A stretch of DNA of 64,000 nucleotides. Origin: Aminomonas paucivorans DSM 12260 (GTDB lineage: Bacteria > Synergistota > Synergistia > Synergistales > Synergistaceae). This document shows positions 36,687-46,185 of the stretch, piece after piece. The position numbers and the translations under genes were made by a program. Every line of letters starts with the position of its first letter. Positions within the stretch are counted from its first letter, which is position 1. The notes beneath the pieces were generated by a model. The model was not told where the DNA came from and did not search any database. It saw only the letters and a program-made list of their open reading frames with translations. Where the stretch lies: the NCBI RefSeq assembly GCF_000165795.1, contig NZ_CM001022.1:1116001-1180000 (forward strand), written 5' to 3'.

Positions 36687-37895
36687 TTGAGCAAAGAACG
36701 GTTCCTTTTCACGTCCGAATCCGTGACGGAGGGGCACCCCGACAAACTCGCAGACCAGATCTCCGATGGCGTTCTGGACGCCATTCTGGAGCAGGACCCC
36801 ATGGGCCGCGTGGCCTGCGAAACCCTGGTGAGCACCGGTCTGGTGGTGGTGGCGGGGGAGATCACCACGAACTGCTACGTGGACATCCCCAAGGTGGCCC
36901 GGAACATCGTCAAGGACATCGGCTACACCCGGGCGAAGTACGGCTTCGACGGAGACACCTGCGCGGTGATCACCGCCATCGACGAGCAGTCCCCGGACAT
37001 CGCCCAGGGGGTGGACAAGGCCCTGGAGATGCGGGAGTCCCACCTGACGGACGACCAGATCGACGCCATCGGCGCGGGGGACCAGGGGATGATGTTCGGT
37101 TTCGCCTGTGACGAGACGGAAGAGCTCATGCCCGCCCCCATGTCCCTGGCCCACAAACTGGCCCGGCGGCTGGCGGAGGTGCGGCGCCAGAGGGTGCTGC
37201 CCTACCTGCGGCCCGACGGGAAGACCCAGGTGACCCTGGAGTACGTGGACGGTCGCCCGGTGCGGGTGGACACCATCGTGGTGAGCACCCAGCACCACCC
37301 GGCGGTGGATGCGGCGCAGATCGAGGCGGACGTGATCGAGCACGTGGTCCGTCCCGTGGTGCCCCCCCAGTGGGTGGAGCGCAAGCCCCGCATCCTGGTG
37401 AACCCCACGGGGCGTTTCGTCCTGGGAGGTCCCCTGGCGGACACGGGCCTCACGGGGCGCAAGATCATCGTGGACACCTACGGCGGCATGATCCCCCACG
37501 GGGGGGGCGCCTTCTCCGGGAAGGACCCCACCAAGGTGGACCGCTCTGCCGCCTACATGACCCGCTACGCCGCGGTGAACGTGGTGGCCGCGGGCCTGGC
37601 CCGCTCCTGCCAGATTCAGGTGGCCTACGCCATCGGGGTGGCCCATCCCGTGTCGATCATGGTGGACACCTTCGGCACCGGGGTCCTCTCCGACGAGGCC
37701 CTCACGGCCCTGGTGCGGGAACACTTCGACTTCCGCCCCGCCGCCATCCTGCGGGACCTGGAGCTTCGCAAGCCCCAGTACCGGCGTCTTGCGGCCTACG
37801 GACACATGGGGCGCAGGGATCTGTCCCCCCTGCCCGCCTGGGAGCGCACGGACCGGGCGGAGGCCCTTCGCAAGGCCGCCCAGAGCCGGGCGTAG
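36687..37895 (+). CDS. metK: S-adenosylmethionine synthetase
   Basis: Makes S-adenosylmethionine from methionine and ATP. 402 residues with [20 protein letters not shown] at the N terminus, [10 protein letters not shown] near residue 130, and [19 protein letters not shown] near 272-290: all family landmarks. TTG 36687 is chosen with GGAGGT (36674-36679) 7 nt upstream. Supplies the methyl donor needed by, among others, the methylase in the downstream sugar operon. Confidence 0.97.
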   Translation: MSKERFLFTSESVTEGHPDKLADQISDGVLDAILEQDPMGRVACETLVSTGLVVVAGEITTNCYVDIPKVARNIVKDIGYTRAKYGFDGDTCAVITAIDEQSPDIAQGVDKALEMRESHLTDDQIDAIGAGDQGMMFGFACDETEELMPAPMSLAHKLARRLAEVRRQRVLPYLRPDGKTQVTLEYVDGRPVRVDTIVVSTQHHPAVDAAQIEADVIEHVVRPVVPPQWVERKPRILVNPTGRFVLGGPLADTGLTGRKIIVDTYGGMIPHGGGAFSGKDPTKVDRSAAYMTRYAAVNVVAAGLARSCQIQVAYAIGVAHPVSIMVDTFGTGVLSDEALTALVREHFDFRPAAILRDLELRKPQYRRLAAYGHMGRRDLSPLPAWERTDRAEALRKAAQSRA

Positions 37896-37900
37896 ACTTC

Positions 37901-37927
37901 GCAGGGGGCGGGTTTCCCGCCCCCTGC
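37901..37927 (+). terminator. GC-rich hairpin after metK
   Basis: 12-bp stem GCAGGGGGCGGG (37901-37912) with its complement (37916-37927), loop TTT, weak tail GTTTC. Lies 5 bp after the stop and only 12 bp before the comF start, so read-through is possible. Confidence 0.6.
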
Positions 37928-37938
37928 CGTTTCACCCC

Positions 37939-38598
37939 GTGCATCCCTGGATCGCCCCCCTGCTGCACCTCCTGTGGCCCTGCTCCTGCCCCGTCTGCGG
38001 ACGGGTGGGGGAGGTGGCCTGCCCACCCTGTCTGGAGTCCCTGGTCCTGCCCCTTGCTCCCCACTGTCTTCTCTGCCAAGGGCCTTTCCCTTGCCCCCGA
38101 CACCCCCGGGCTCCCGGGGTGTTCCCCGGCGTCCTCCACGAGGGCAAGGCCCGGGAGCTGGTCCACCTGTTAAAATATGAAGGGTGGAAGGCACTGGGGG
38201 TTCCCATGGGACGCGCCCTGGCGTCGAAACTGCCCCGCCTCGAAACGGACCTGCTGGTGCCGGTGCCCCTGCACCGGGGCAGCCCCAGAGCTTACAACCA
38301 GGCGGCGGGGCTGGCCCGGGGTCTGGCTTCCCTCTGGGGGACGGAGGTGGCGGAATCCCTGCGCTGGACCCTGCAGCGGCCGCCCCAGGTCGCTTCCGAC
38401 GGGGCGGCGCGGCGCCTTCCCGAGGGGGCCCTGGCGTGGGCCCGTCCCGGCCCCGCGGGGCGGGTGGTGTTGGTGGACGACGTGTCCACCACAGGAGAGA
38501 CCCTGCGGGCCGCGGCTCGGGCCGCCGGGGCTGCGGGATGGAAGGTCGCGGGGGCGGTGGTCTGGACCTGGAGCCCCGGCGGCTGCAAGGAGGGTTGA
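37939..38598 (+). CDS. comF: ComF family protein (phosphoribosyltransferase-like)
   Basis: 219 residues from GTG 37939. N-terminal zinc-type cysteines (CSCPVCGRV...CPPC and HCLLCQGPFPC), then a phosphoribosyltransferase domain with the PRPP motif RVVLVDDVSTTGETLRAAA. ComF proteins support DNA uptake or processing during transformation. No obvious Shine-Dalgarno precedes the GTG. Start of the flagellar block: comF next to yvyF is the Bacillus order. Confidence 0.85.
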   Translation: MHPWIAPLLHLLWPCSCPVCGRVGEVACPPCLESLVLPLAPHCLLCQGPFPCPRHPRAPGVFPGVLHEGKARELVHLLKYEGWKALGVPMGRALASKLPRLETDLLVPVPLHRGSPRAYNQAAGLARGLASLWGTEVAESLRWTLQRPPQVASDGAARRLPEGALAWARPGPAGRVVLVDDVSTTGETLRAAARAAGAAGWKVAGAVVWTWSPGGCKEG

Positions 38599-38603
38599 GA
38601 GCC

Positions 38604-38978
38604 ATGCCCCTGGAACTGGTGGAATGCTGCATCTGCCACAAGGCCTTCGTGCGGACCGGGGGCAGCGGGGTGGCCTGTCCTCGCTGTCAGGGAGAGGCGG
38701 AGGCCCTCTACGGGGCGATCCGGGCCTTGCTTCGGGACCACGGGGACCTGCAGCTCACGGCCCAGGAGGTGGGGGAGCTGTTGGGGATCGAGGAGCGGGT
38801 CGTCCAGGCCCTGGTGAAGGAGGGACGGCTGGAGCTGCAACCCCTTCCGGACGGGTCGCCCCGCACCGCCGGGGTCTGCCCCGGATGCGGGGCCGCGGTG
38901 ACCGGCGGGGGGCTCTGCGAGCGATGCCGCAGCGCCCTTCGGGAGGAATGCCGCGCTCACCGCAGGGGTTTTCTCTAA
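38604..38978 (+). CDS. YvyF-like flagellar operon zinc-ribbon protein
   Basis: 124 residues, ATG 38604, 5 bp after comF. Two zinc ribbons: CCICHKAFVR...CPRC at the N terminus and CPGCGAAV...CERC near the C terminus, with a helical central region containing LTAQEVGELLGIEERVV resembling a helix-turn-helix. This matches the flagellar operon protein of the YvyF family, which in Bacillus stands between comF and flgM. Biochemical role unknown. Confidence 0.78.
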   Translation: MPLELVECCICHKAFVRTGGSGVACPRCQGEAEALYGAIRALLRDHGDLQLTAQEVGELLGIEERVVQALVKEGRLELQPLPDGSPRTAGVCPGCGAAVTGGGLCERCRSALREECRAHRRGFL

Positions 38979-39041
38979 AGGCCTCCCCACCGGATCGTTT
39001 GGGAAGCCACAAATGAGTCCCCAGCCCCATAGGGAGACTGC

Positions 39042-39069
39042 TAAAGCCTCTTGGCTCCGTTCCCGATAC
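39042..39069 (+). promoter_or_regulatory. Candidate sigma-28 (flagellar) promoter for flgM
   Basis: TAAA (39042-39045), 16 bases, CCCGATAC (39062-39069), against the flagellar sigma consensus TAAA-N15-GCCGATAA. It lies 49 bp before the flgM ATG, where a late-class promoter is expected. Confidence 0.5.
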
Positions 39070-39117
39070 ACAAGCAAGGCCGGGATCTGCGGCCGTCGAA
39101 CACGAGGGGAGATCGCC

Positions 39118-39402
39118 ATGATCGATCGCATCCAGAGAGTCTACGGAAACCAACCCATCGAACGCAGCGCCCCCAAGAAGCGCTCCGAAGGGGTGCAGGG
39201 GGGGAGTTCCGACGCGGTGAGCGTCAGCTCCTTCGCCCGGGAGCTGGCCCAGGCCACGGGGGAACTGAAGAAGCTCCCCGAGGCGAGGCAGGACCGGGTG
39301 GACGACCTCCGTCGCCAGGTGGAGGCGGGGACCTATGCCCCGGACCTCAAATCCCTGGCGTCCCGTTTGGTTTGGGCGGGGATTCTGAAGACGGAGGATT
39401 GA
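39118..39402 (+). CDS. flgM: Anti-sigma-28 factor FlgM
   Basis: 94 residues from ATG 39118 after CGAGGGGAG. N-terminal flexible part beginning MIDRIQRVYGNQPIERS, then the sigma-binding helices with VSVSSFARELAQATGELKKLPEARQDRVDDLRRQVEAGTYAPD. FlgM holds sigma-28 inactive until the hook is complete, then is exported. The ATG sits 140 bp after yvyF. First gene of the late-flagellar transcript. Confidence 0.9.
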   Translation: MIDRIQRVYGNQPIERSAPKKRSEGVQGGSSDAVSVSSFARELAQATGELKKLPEARQDRVDDLRRQVEAGTYAPDLKSLASRLVWAGILKTED

Positions 39403-39405
39403 CCC

Positions 39406-39852
39406 TTGAGCTCCGGTGCGCTTTTGGAGACCCTGCGGGTTCAGGAAGGAATCCTCAGGGAGCTTTGGGAAGTGACGATCCGTCAGCGGGAGGCGCTCAA
39501 AGGAGAGCGCCTTTCTGCGTTGCAGGACCAGATGAGGGAGCTTCAGCACCTTTCCGTGCGGGCCCAGGCTGCGGAGGTCAAGCGAGGCCGCCTCTCCCGG
39601 GATCTGGCGGAGGAGCTGGGGTGCGACGCGGTCCTCACGGAGATCTGTGCCCACCTTCCCCAGGAGGAGGCCCGCTCCCTTGAGGAAGCGGGGGCGGACC
39701 TGCTGGGGGCTGTGGGGTTGCTTCGGGCGGAGATGAAGCTTTTGGGGATTCTCATGGAGGAGTCCCGCACCCTCAACGAAATGATGCTGGGGGAGTGGCG
39801 GCGCCTTGCGGAGATCCCCATGGGGTCCGGTGGGTTCGATACCCGCATCTAG
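39406..39852 (+). CDS. flgN: Flagellar export chaperone FlgN
   Basis: 148-residue, mostly helical coiled-coil protein; chaperone for the hook-junction proteins FlgK and FlgL encoded next. TTG 39406 follows GGAGG (39393-39397). Assignment rests on size, all-helical character and position between flgM and flgK, since FlgN sequences are poorly conserved. Confidence 0.82.
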   Translation: MSSGALLETLRVQEGILRELWEVTIRQREALKGERLSALQDQMRELQHLSVRAQAAEVKRGRLSRDLAEELGCDAVLTEICAHLPQEEARSLEEAGADLLGAVGLLRAEMKLLGILMEESRTLNEMMLGEWRRLAEIPMGSGGFDTRI

Positions 39853-39864
39853 GGGGGCATAGGG

Positions 39865-42483
39865 ATGATCAACAGCTTCTTCGGGTTCGAGATGGGACGT
39901 CGGGCCATGGACTACTTCCGCCGGGGCATGGAGACGGCGGGGCACAACATCGCCAACGCGGATGTGGAAGGCTACTCCCGCCAGCGGGTGGAGGCCTCCT
40001 CCACCGACCCCTTCACCGATCCGGGCCTGGCGCGTCCCGCCATCCCCGGACAGATCGGCACGGGGGTCAAGATCGACGCCATCAAGCGCCTGCGCGACCT
40101 CTTCCTCGATTCCCAGTACCGGGAGGAAATCTCCGTCCAGGGGTACTGGGAACAGGTCCAGCAGGCGGTGAACCAGACGGAGATCTACGTCAACGAACCC
40201 GCGGGCAAGGGCTTCCAGTACGCCATCGACCAGTACTGGGAGGCACTTCAGGAAGTGAGCAAGCGCCCCGACGACAGCGCCACCCGGGAGAACCTGGTGC
40301 AGAAGACCAAGTCCACCGTGGCGTTCCTCCATCAGCTGGAGACCAACTACGACCAATACCGCACGGCCCTCAACAAGGAAATCAAGCTCAAGGTGGACCA
40401 GGCCAACGAGTACATCGACCAGATCGCCGGGCTCAACGAGGTCATCTCGGAGATCAAGGGCGTGGGGGGCAACCCCAACGACCTTCTGGACCGCCGGGAC
40501 CTGCTGACGGAGAAGCTCAGCAAGATCATCGACTGCACCGTGGGCAGCCCCTGCATCGACGAGGCGGACGGGGAGTTCAAGATCGACCTGCACGGCAAGC
40601 TGCTGGTACAGGGAACCAAGACCCGTCACCTCGAGACCGTCCCCATGGTGGGAAACCAGGGTTTTTTCGACGTCCAGGTGGAGGACAACACCTTCGACCA
40701 CGTCAGCAACCCCGAGGTGGCGGTGGCGGTGCTGGAACAGCGCATGACCGAGTCCGTGGTGTCCCTCCAGGTCAAGAGGCTGGCCAACGAGGCCAACTGG
40801 GAGGTGGGCAAGGGAAACGGGCGTCTCGCCGTCCAGGATGCCAACGCAGCCCTGGGCCTTCGGGGCAGCTTCGGTATCCAGGTGGGAACCAACGGAGTCC
40901 AGAAGACCACCACGGCGTTTCCGGGAAACCCCCCCGCGGTTCTCGTCGGGACGGTGCTGGAGCCCCCCATCCCTGCCACCACCGAGGTCACCCACCGCTT
41001 CCGCGTCGCTGCGGGAGGGTTCGAAAGTCTGGTGCAGGTTCGCTGGAACAGCGTCACCAACCAGTGGGACATCACGGACAATCAGGGGCATGCCGCCGCC
41101 AGCGCCACGGCCAACCTGAACCTCTCGGACCTGGACAGCTTCTTCGGCGCAAACTACGGCGCGGCCCTGGACTGCTCCGTCAACGGTGCAGGGAACGAGT
41201 GGACCCTGGGGTCGGACAACCGGGAACTCCTTTCCATCACCGACGTTCAGGGCAACCTGGCCTCCCAGCTGGGCCTCAAGAACTCCGGTCCCGCGGTGAC
41301 CATCAACGTGACGGAGGAGGATACCCTCACCACCATCGCCAACAAGATCAACGGGGCCTACGCCAGCGAGTTGGCAAAGAAGACCCCTCCGGAGCTGACC
41401 ACCGACCCGGCGGGAGACCCCCCGGACCGCCCGGAGGAGTGGCTGCGCTGTCTCATCGAACGGGACGGGGCCAACGGGGCCTACTACCTCAAGCTTCAAA
41501 GCGACCTGGCGGGGGAAGGGCAGCGGATCAACGTTCTGGGCGGGGATGACTGCGGCACCGGGCAGGGCGGCAGCCTCTACATGGCCCGCAAGCTGGGTTT
41601 CGTCAACGTGGAGGATCCGGCGACGCCGGAGCTGGAGCTGGACACCACCAGCTTCATCACCCAGGCTCAGGACGCCTACTTCGTCTTCGAGAACAAGGAA
41701 TACCTCTCCGTAAGCAACGCCTTCCGGGACGCAAGGCTCCTCACCCCGGACGACGGGTGGTCCGCCTCCACGGCGGAGGAGCTGTACTCGGGGCTGCGCC
41801 TGGAGCTTCGGGCCGTGGGAGAGACCCAGATCCAGTGCCGCCACCACGTCCAGGGGGGGGCACTCAAGGGCATGCTGGAATCCCGAGACGACTTCATCCT
41901 GGCCCAGATGGACAGCTTCGACGAGATCGTCTTCGGCCTGGTCTCGGAGACCAACGCCCTCCACTTCGCGGGACACGGCACGGGGGACTACCTCATGACT
42001 TCGGGGGTGGAGTTCTTCGACACCGTGGCCGTCCGGTACGGCGCGGCGAAGAGCTTCGAGCTGAACGAAGAGATCGAGAACCATTCGGGGCTCATCGCCG
42101 CCGCCAGCGACGACGGCAAGGGTAAGGCCCAGGGGACCGGGGGCACCTCCTCCGGGGACGGTTCCAACGCCCTGCGCATGGCCCAGCTGAAGCAGACTAA
42201 GGTCCTGAACGACCGCACCGCGGACTTCAACGCCTTCTACGAGAGCTTCATCGCCGAGCTGGGGGCCACGGGGCAGCGCGCCGCCACCATGGGGAAGAAC
42301 CAGACCGCCCTGGTGGGGCAGATCCAGACCCAGCGGCAGGCGGTGATGGGAGTCAACATGGACGAAGAGATGATGGACATCATCAAGTTCCAACAGGCTT
42401 TCAACGGCGCGGCCCGGTACATCACCACCATCGACGAAATGCTGGACAAGATCATCAACGGCATGGGTCGGGTAGGACTCTAG
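39865..42483 (+). CDS. flgK: Flagellar hook-associated protein FlgK (enlarged)
   Basis: First hook-filament junction protein, 872 residues, much longer than the usual 450-650. N-terminal FlgK signature FGFEMGRRAMDYFRRGMETAGHNIANADVEGYSRQRVEA and C-terminal D0 helix NMDEEMMDIIKFQQAFNGAARYITTIDEMLDKII are both intact. The extra length lies in the middle (about residues 300-640), where hook-IN-like segments such as VTINVTEEDTLTTIANKING are seen. ATG 39865. Exported through the flagellar type III apparatus. Confidence 0.93.
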   Translation: MINSFFGFEMGRRAMDYFRRGMETAGHNIANADVEGYSRQRVEASSTDPFTDPGLARPAIPGQIGTGVKIDAIKRLRDLFLDSQYREEISVQGYWEQVQQAVNQTEIYVNEPAGKGFQYAIDQYWEALQEVSKRPDDSATRENLVQKTKSTVAFLHQLETNYDQYRTALNKEIKLKVDQANEYIDQIAGLNEVISEIKGVGGNPNDLLDRRDLLTEKLSKIIDCTVGSPCIDEADGEFKIDLHGKLLVQGTKTRHLETVPMVGNQGFFDVQVEDNTFDHVSNPEVAVAVLEQRMTESVVSLQVKRLANEANWEVGKGNGRLAVQDANAALGLRGSFGIQVGTNGVQKTTTAFPGNPPAVLVGTVLEPPIPATTEVTHRFRVAAGGFESLVQVRWNSVTNQWDITDNQGHAAASATANLNLSDLDSFFGANYGAALDCSVNGAGNEWTLGSDNRELLSITDVQGNLASQLGLKNSGPAVTINVTEEDTLTTIANKINGAYASELAKKTPPELTTDPAGDPPDRPEEWLRCLIERDGANGAYYLKLQSDLAGEGQRINVLGGDDCGTGQGGSLYMARKLGFVNVEDPATPELELDTTSFITQAQDAYFVFENKEYLSVSNAFRDARLLTPDDGWSASTAEELYSGLRLELRAVGETQIQCRHHVQGGALKGMLESRDDFILAQMDSFDEIVFGLVSETNALHFAGHGTGDYLMTSGVEFFDTVAVRYGAAKSFELNEEIENHSGLIAAASDDGKGKAQGTGGTSSGDGSNALRMAQLKQTKVLNDRTADFNAFYESFIAELGATGQRAATMGKNQTALVGQIQTQRQAVMGVNMDEEMMDIIKFQQAFNGAARYITTIDEMLDKIINGMGRVGL

Positions 42484-42505
42484 GCTCTTCTAGGAGGTGT
42501 GGTCC

Positions 42506-45500
42506 ATGCTGCAGCGCGTCAGCAACCCCATGATGCAACAGATGATGCTCACGGACATGCAGAACAACCTGGCCCGGATGCTGGAAATCCAGCATCAGAT
42601 CGCCACGCAGAAGAAGTTCTCCAAGCCCTCGGACAACCCCATCGACGTGACCCGGTCCCTGGCCATGGGGACCACCATCACGGAGAACGTCCAGTACCAG
42701 CGCAACATCGACGACGGGGTCACCTGGCTGAAGAACACCGAGACCTCCTTCAACCAGATCACCAACGTCTACCAGCAGGTGCGTCAGCTGGCCATCTACG
42801 CCGGGGACGGGGGGCTGGCGGACGTGGACATGGGGGCCATCGCGGAGCAGCTGGAACAGCTCCAGGAGGAGATGCGCTGCGCCGCCAACTACGAGGTGGA
42901 GGGACGCTTCCTCCTTTCCGGACTCTCCACGGGGATTCGCCCCTTCGTGCGGGACGCAAGCGGCAAGGTGATCTACCAGGGCAGCCTGGACTCCGTGCAG
43001 TTCGAGATGGAGCGCCAGGAGCTAGGCAAGGTCTCCTTCAACGGACGGGACATCTTCCCTGCGAACGACACCCAGTACACCCTCCGCAGCGTCGAGGTGG
43101 GCATGGACTTTCTCTGGAAAGGGCGGGACGAGATCCTCCAGCTCCAGGTGGGGGACCAGATGGTCAAGGCCCGGCTGCCGGAGAAGTGGCAGGACGAGAA
43201 GTTGGACAACATCGACGACCCCACGGACTTCAACCGGTACCGGGACCCGGGGGAACAGGAAGGCTACACCCTGGACGACATCGCCAAGGCCATCAACGAC
43301 AGCATGGAGATGGGCAACGTCAAGCGCCTCGTCTCCGTGACCGTGGAAAAGGATGAAACCCGGGGGGTCCAGCGTCTGGTGGTCAAAAGCCACAACGGGC
43401 AGCCCGTGCGTCTCACCACCTGGCCCGAGACGGACCAGCAGAAGCTGGCCCAGGGGATCGGGGGAACCCATGTGCCCGCCGGTTTCGTGGCGGATGCGGA
43501 CAGCACCATGACGGTGGACTTTCTCAACGGAGTCACCTACGACGTCAAGGTGGCCGCGGGGGACACCCTGGCGGACATCGCCGCCAAACTGCGGTCCGTC
43601 CCGGGGATCTGGGCCTCCGACAACGCCGACGGGGCAAACCAATGGCTGGAGGTTGTGGCCCGAGCTCCAGGAACCCCGTACCAGATCAAGCTTACGGGTA
43701 ATGTCCGGAACCTCTTCGGCTCTGTAGACACGGTCTCGTCAAATCCCGTGGATAAGAACACCGATCACAGCCACATCGATCTGGGGCGGCTGCTGGGTAT
43801 CGAAACGGCCCTCAAGTCCACGGAGCTCGTCCCGACGTGGAACGTGAACACCACCGCGGCGAACGGGGCCCTCCACTGGAAGTTCCAAAGCGGCGACCGC
43901 AAGGGCGAGATCTTCATCAACAGCGACCCGAACCTCACCTTGCAGGAGTTGGCCACCCAAATCACCGCCGTCATGGGGGACTGGGTGGAGGCGGTGGTGG
44001 AAACCGATGCCCCCGACGGCACCAAACCGACCCCCGATCCCCTGGGCAACAGCGGCGCCAACTTCGAAGCGGCCACCCAGCGGCTGGTGCTTCGTACCAA
44101 GGACGGTGCCCCCCTGGTGGTGTACGACGGCGAAAAGGCGGGAGCCGCCGTCTCCTATGCCCGACAGATGGGAGTGGAGACGGCCCTTCGGGGAGCGGGA
44201 ACGGTGACCTACCCCAGCGACGGGGCCGGGGCCTTCGACGAGAACATGCCCGCCCTGATGAACGTCCAGGTGGGGGACCGATCCTTCACCGTCAAGGTCT
44301 GCCGGAAGGCCGACACAGCGGAGCTGGTATTAGGAGCCATCGCCTCCCAGGTGAACGAGCAGGCGGGGACCAAGCTGTTGGATGTGGACGCCCTCACGGG
44401 TGGACCTGGGGGCTCCGTGGCGCTGCTTTCCCTCACCGGGGAGCCCGTGCGGATCGTCGACCGGGGCTACGGAGACCCCGCCTATGCGGCCTTCACCGGG
44501 GGCGTGGCCCAGCAGCTGGGTATCCAGGCGGGAGTGCGAAGCACCGTCGCCGTGGGCAGCGACCAGGCGGGAGCCACGGGAACCCTGCGGATCCAGACCC
44601 AGGGGCGGTCGGTGGACGTATCGGTGTTGGCCACGGACACCCTGCAGAGCCTGAGCGATCGGATCCGCGGCCTCACCGGGGACTGGCTGGACGTGTCCTA
44701 CTTCGATCAGACCGTGCAGACCCCTCCCGGAGGGGGAGAGGTGCGCCTCGCTCTGGCAGCCAAGGATGGAAGCCCCCTGTCCATCTACGACGTCTCCGGG
44801 GGCGCCGCCGATACCTTCAGACTGAGAACGGCTCTGCGCAGCAATGTCAACGTGTCCGGCTGGACCGCCGCGGCGGGGGACCAGCTTACCCTCTCCGTGA
44901 ACGGGGTCACCCAGACCATCGACCTGTTCGACGAGAATGCCACCCCCCCTCCCCCTCCCCCTGCCTCTGTGGCGGCGAACATCGACGAGCTGGCGGCTCT
45001 CATCAACAGCCGCTTCCAGGCCCAGGACCTGCGGGCCCAGGTGGTGGACGCGGGAGCAGGCGATCGCCGTCTGGTGCTTTCCTCCCCCCGGGGCTACCAG
45101 GTCACGGTGGAAGCGGCGGGGACCACGTTGGCCAACCCCATCGGCATTGCCCCTGGGATCACGTCGCCCAACCGGGGCGGCGAGGGGCCCTTCAACCAGC
45201 AGGTGCAGGTGCGCACCGCCGCCAACCAGAAGGGACAGGACTTCTTCGGCGTCCTGGACGATCTCATCGCGGCGGTGAAGGGCGAGGACCGCCTGGGGAT
45301 CTCCAATTTCCTCCTGGGAAAGGTCACGGCGTGGGGGGACAACCTCCTCAAGTGCCGCACCGAATGCGGCGCCCTGGTGAATCGCTACGAGAACAGCGAG
45401 TCGCGGCTCAAGGAGAACAACCTGAACCTCACGGAGCTCCAGAGCAAGATCTCCGACGTGGACCTGGCGGAGGCGGCTACCCAGTTCCAGATGGCTCAGG

Positions 45501-45571
45501 CGGTCTACCAGGCCAGCCTCGCGGTGATCTCCAAGATCGTCCAGCCCACGCTGGTGGATTTCCTGCGATAG
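42506..45571 (+). CDS. flgL: Flagellar hook-associated protein FlgL (greatly enlarged)
   Basis: Second junction protein, 1021 residues compared with about 300 in most bacteria. N-terminal region (QRVSNPMM...MLEIQHQIATQKKFSKPSDNP) and C-terminal D0 helix (DLAEAATQFQMAQAVYQASLAVISKIVQPTLVDFL) are typical. Between about residues 210 and 870 lie six imperfect repeats, each with a beta strand pair, a DTL-x-x-LA-x-x-I helix and a RLVL-type strand followed by G-x-x-x-x-x, the flagellin hook-IN motif pattern. ATG 42506 follows GGAGGT by 7 nt. Frame is intact over the full length. Confidence 0.9.
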   Translation: MLQRVSNPMMQQMMLTDMQNNLARMLEIQHQIATQKKFSKPSDNPIDVTRSLAMGTTITENVQYQRNIDDGVTWLKNTETSFNQITNVYQQVRQLAIYAGDGGLADVDMGAIAEQLEQLQEEMRCAANYEVEGRFLLSGLSTGIRPFVRDASGKVIYQGSLDSVQFEMERQELGKVSFNGRDIFPANDTQYTLRSVEVGMDFLWKGRDEILQLQVGDQMVKARLPEKWQDEKLDNIDDPTDFNRYRDPGEQEGYTLDDIAKAINDSMEMGNVKRLVSVTVEKDETRGVQRLVVKSHNGQPVRLTTWPETDQQKLAQGIGGTHVPAGFVADADSTMTVDFLNGVTYDVKVAAGDTLADIAAKLRSVPGIWASDNADGANQWLEVVARAPGTPYQIKLTGNVRNLFGSVDTVSSNPVDKNTDHSHIDLGRLLGIETALKSTELVPTWNVNTTAANGALHWKFQSGDRKGEIFINSDPNLTLQELATQITAVMGDWVEAVVETDAPDGTKPTPDPLGNSGANFEAATQRLVLRTKDGAPLVVYDGEKAGAAVSYARQMGVETALRGAGTVTYPSDGAGAFDENMPALMNVQVGDRSFTVKVCRKADTAELVLGAIASQVNEQAGTKLLDVDALTGGPGGSVALLSLTGEPVRIVDRGYGDPAYAAFTGGVAQQLGIQAGVRSTVAVGSDQAGATGTLRIQTQGRSVDVSVLATDTLQSLSDRIRGLTGDWLDVSYFDQTVQTPPGGGEVRLALAAKDGSPLSIYDVSGGAADTFRLRTALRSNVNVSGWTAAAGDQLTLSVNGVTQTIDLFDENATPPPPPPASVAANIDELAALINSRFQAQDLRAQVVDAGAGDRRLVLSSPRGYQVTVEAAGTTLANPIGIAPGITSPNRGGEGPFNQQVQVRTAANQKGQDFFGVLDDLIAAVKGEDRLGISNFLLGKVTAWGDNLLKCRTECGALVNRYENSESRLKENNLNLTELQSKISDVDLAEAATQFQMAQAVYQASLAVISKIVQPTLVDFLR

Positions 45572-45602
45572 AGGCAAGCACGGTGAAAGGTGGTGTTTCC
45601 CC

Positions 45603-46109
45603 GTGAGGACCGTGGAAACCGCTCGTTTCGGCTCCCTTGAGATCCAGGAGGATGCGGTGATTCGGTTCCCCAAAGGGCTTCCGGCCTTCGAAGAGCATCG
45701 GGAATGGGTCTTCGTGGGGGAGGACGACAACCCCTTCAAATGGTTTCAGAGCTTGCTCGACGGCGAAGTGGCGTTGCCCGTGTGCTCTCCCCGGTTCGTA
45801 GACCCGAACTACCAGGTGCGGGTGTCCGCGGAGGGCCTCCCCCTCCCCGGTGGGGCGAAGGAAGAGGACTTCACCTTGGTGGTGGTCCTCACCATCCCTC
45901 CCAATGCCCCCTGGTCCATGACGGCGAACCTGCAGGCTCCCATCCTGGTGGATCACGTGAACCGGACGGGCATACAGGTGCTGCTTCCCGAGGAGGACTA
46001 CGGGGTTCGACACCCCGTCTTCCCCCCCGACCCGGGTGCAGGTGGTCCCGTGTCGCTGCTGCGCCCCGGTCCGGGAGCTTCGTCGGGAAAACAGGGCGAG
46101 GCTCGGTGA
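45603..46109 (+). CDS. fliW: Flagellar assembly factor FliW, copy 1
   Basis: 168 residues from GTG 45603 after AAAGGTGGTG. FliW landmarks: ETARFGSLEIQEDAVIRFPKGLPAFEEHREWVF, then NPFKWFQSLLDGEVALPV and the late MTANLQAPILVDHVNRTGIQVLLP. FliW binds CsrA and relieves repression of flagellin translation, and is itself titrated by free flagellin. It is about half identical to the next gene. Confidence 0.92.
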   Translation: MRTVETARFGSLEIQEDAVIRFPKGLPAFEEHREWVFVGEDDNPFKWFQSLLDGEVALPVCSPRFVDPNYQVRVSAEGLPLPGGAKEEDFTLVVVLTIPPNAPWSMTANLQAPILVDHVNRTGIQVLLPEEDYGVRHPVFPPDPGAGGPVSLLRPGPGASSGKQGEAR

Positions 46110-46185
46110 GGAGCCGTTGCGTTCCCTCCCCTTGGGGAGGGGCTTCTATGGGCAAATCATGGATGCAGACAGGTGGTGTCGTCCT

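Noticed and set aside
44930-44970. Frameshift in flgL at the C/T-rich run near 44941-44966
   Set aside because: The run encodes a short Pro-rich linker (PPPPPPP-like) and the frame continues into the typical FlgL C terminus.
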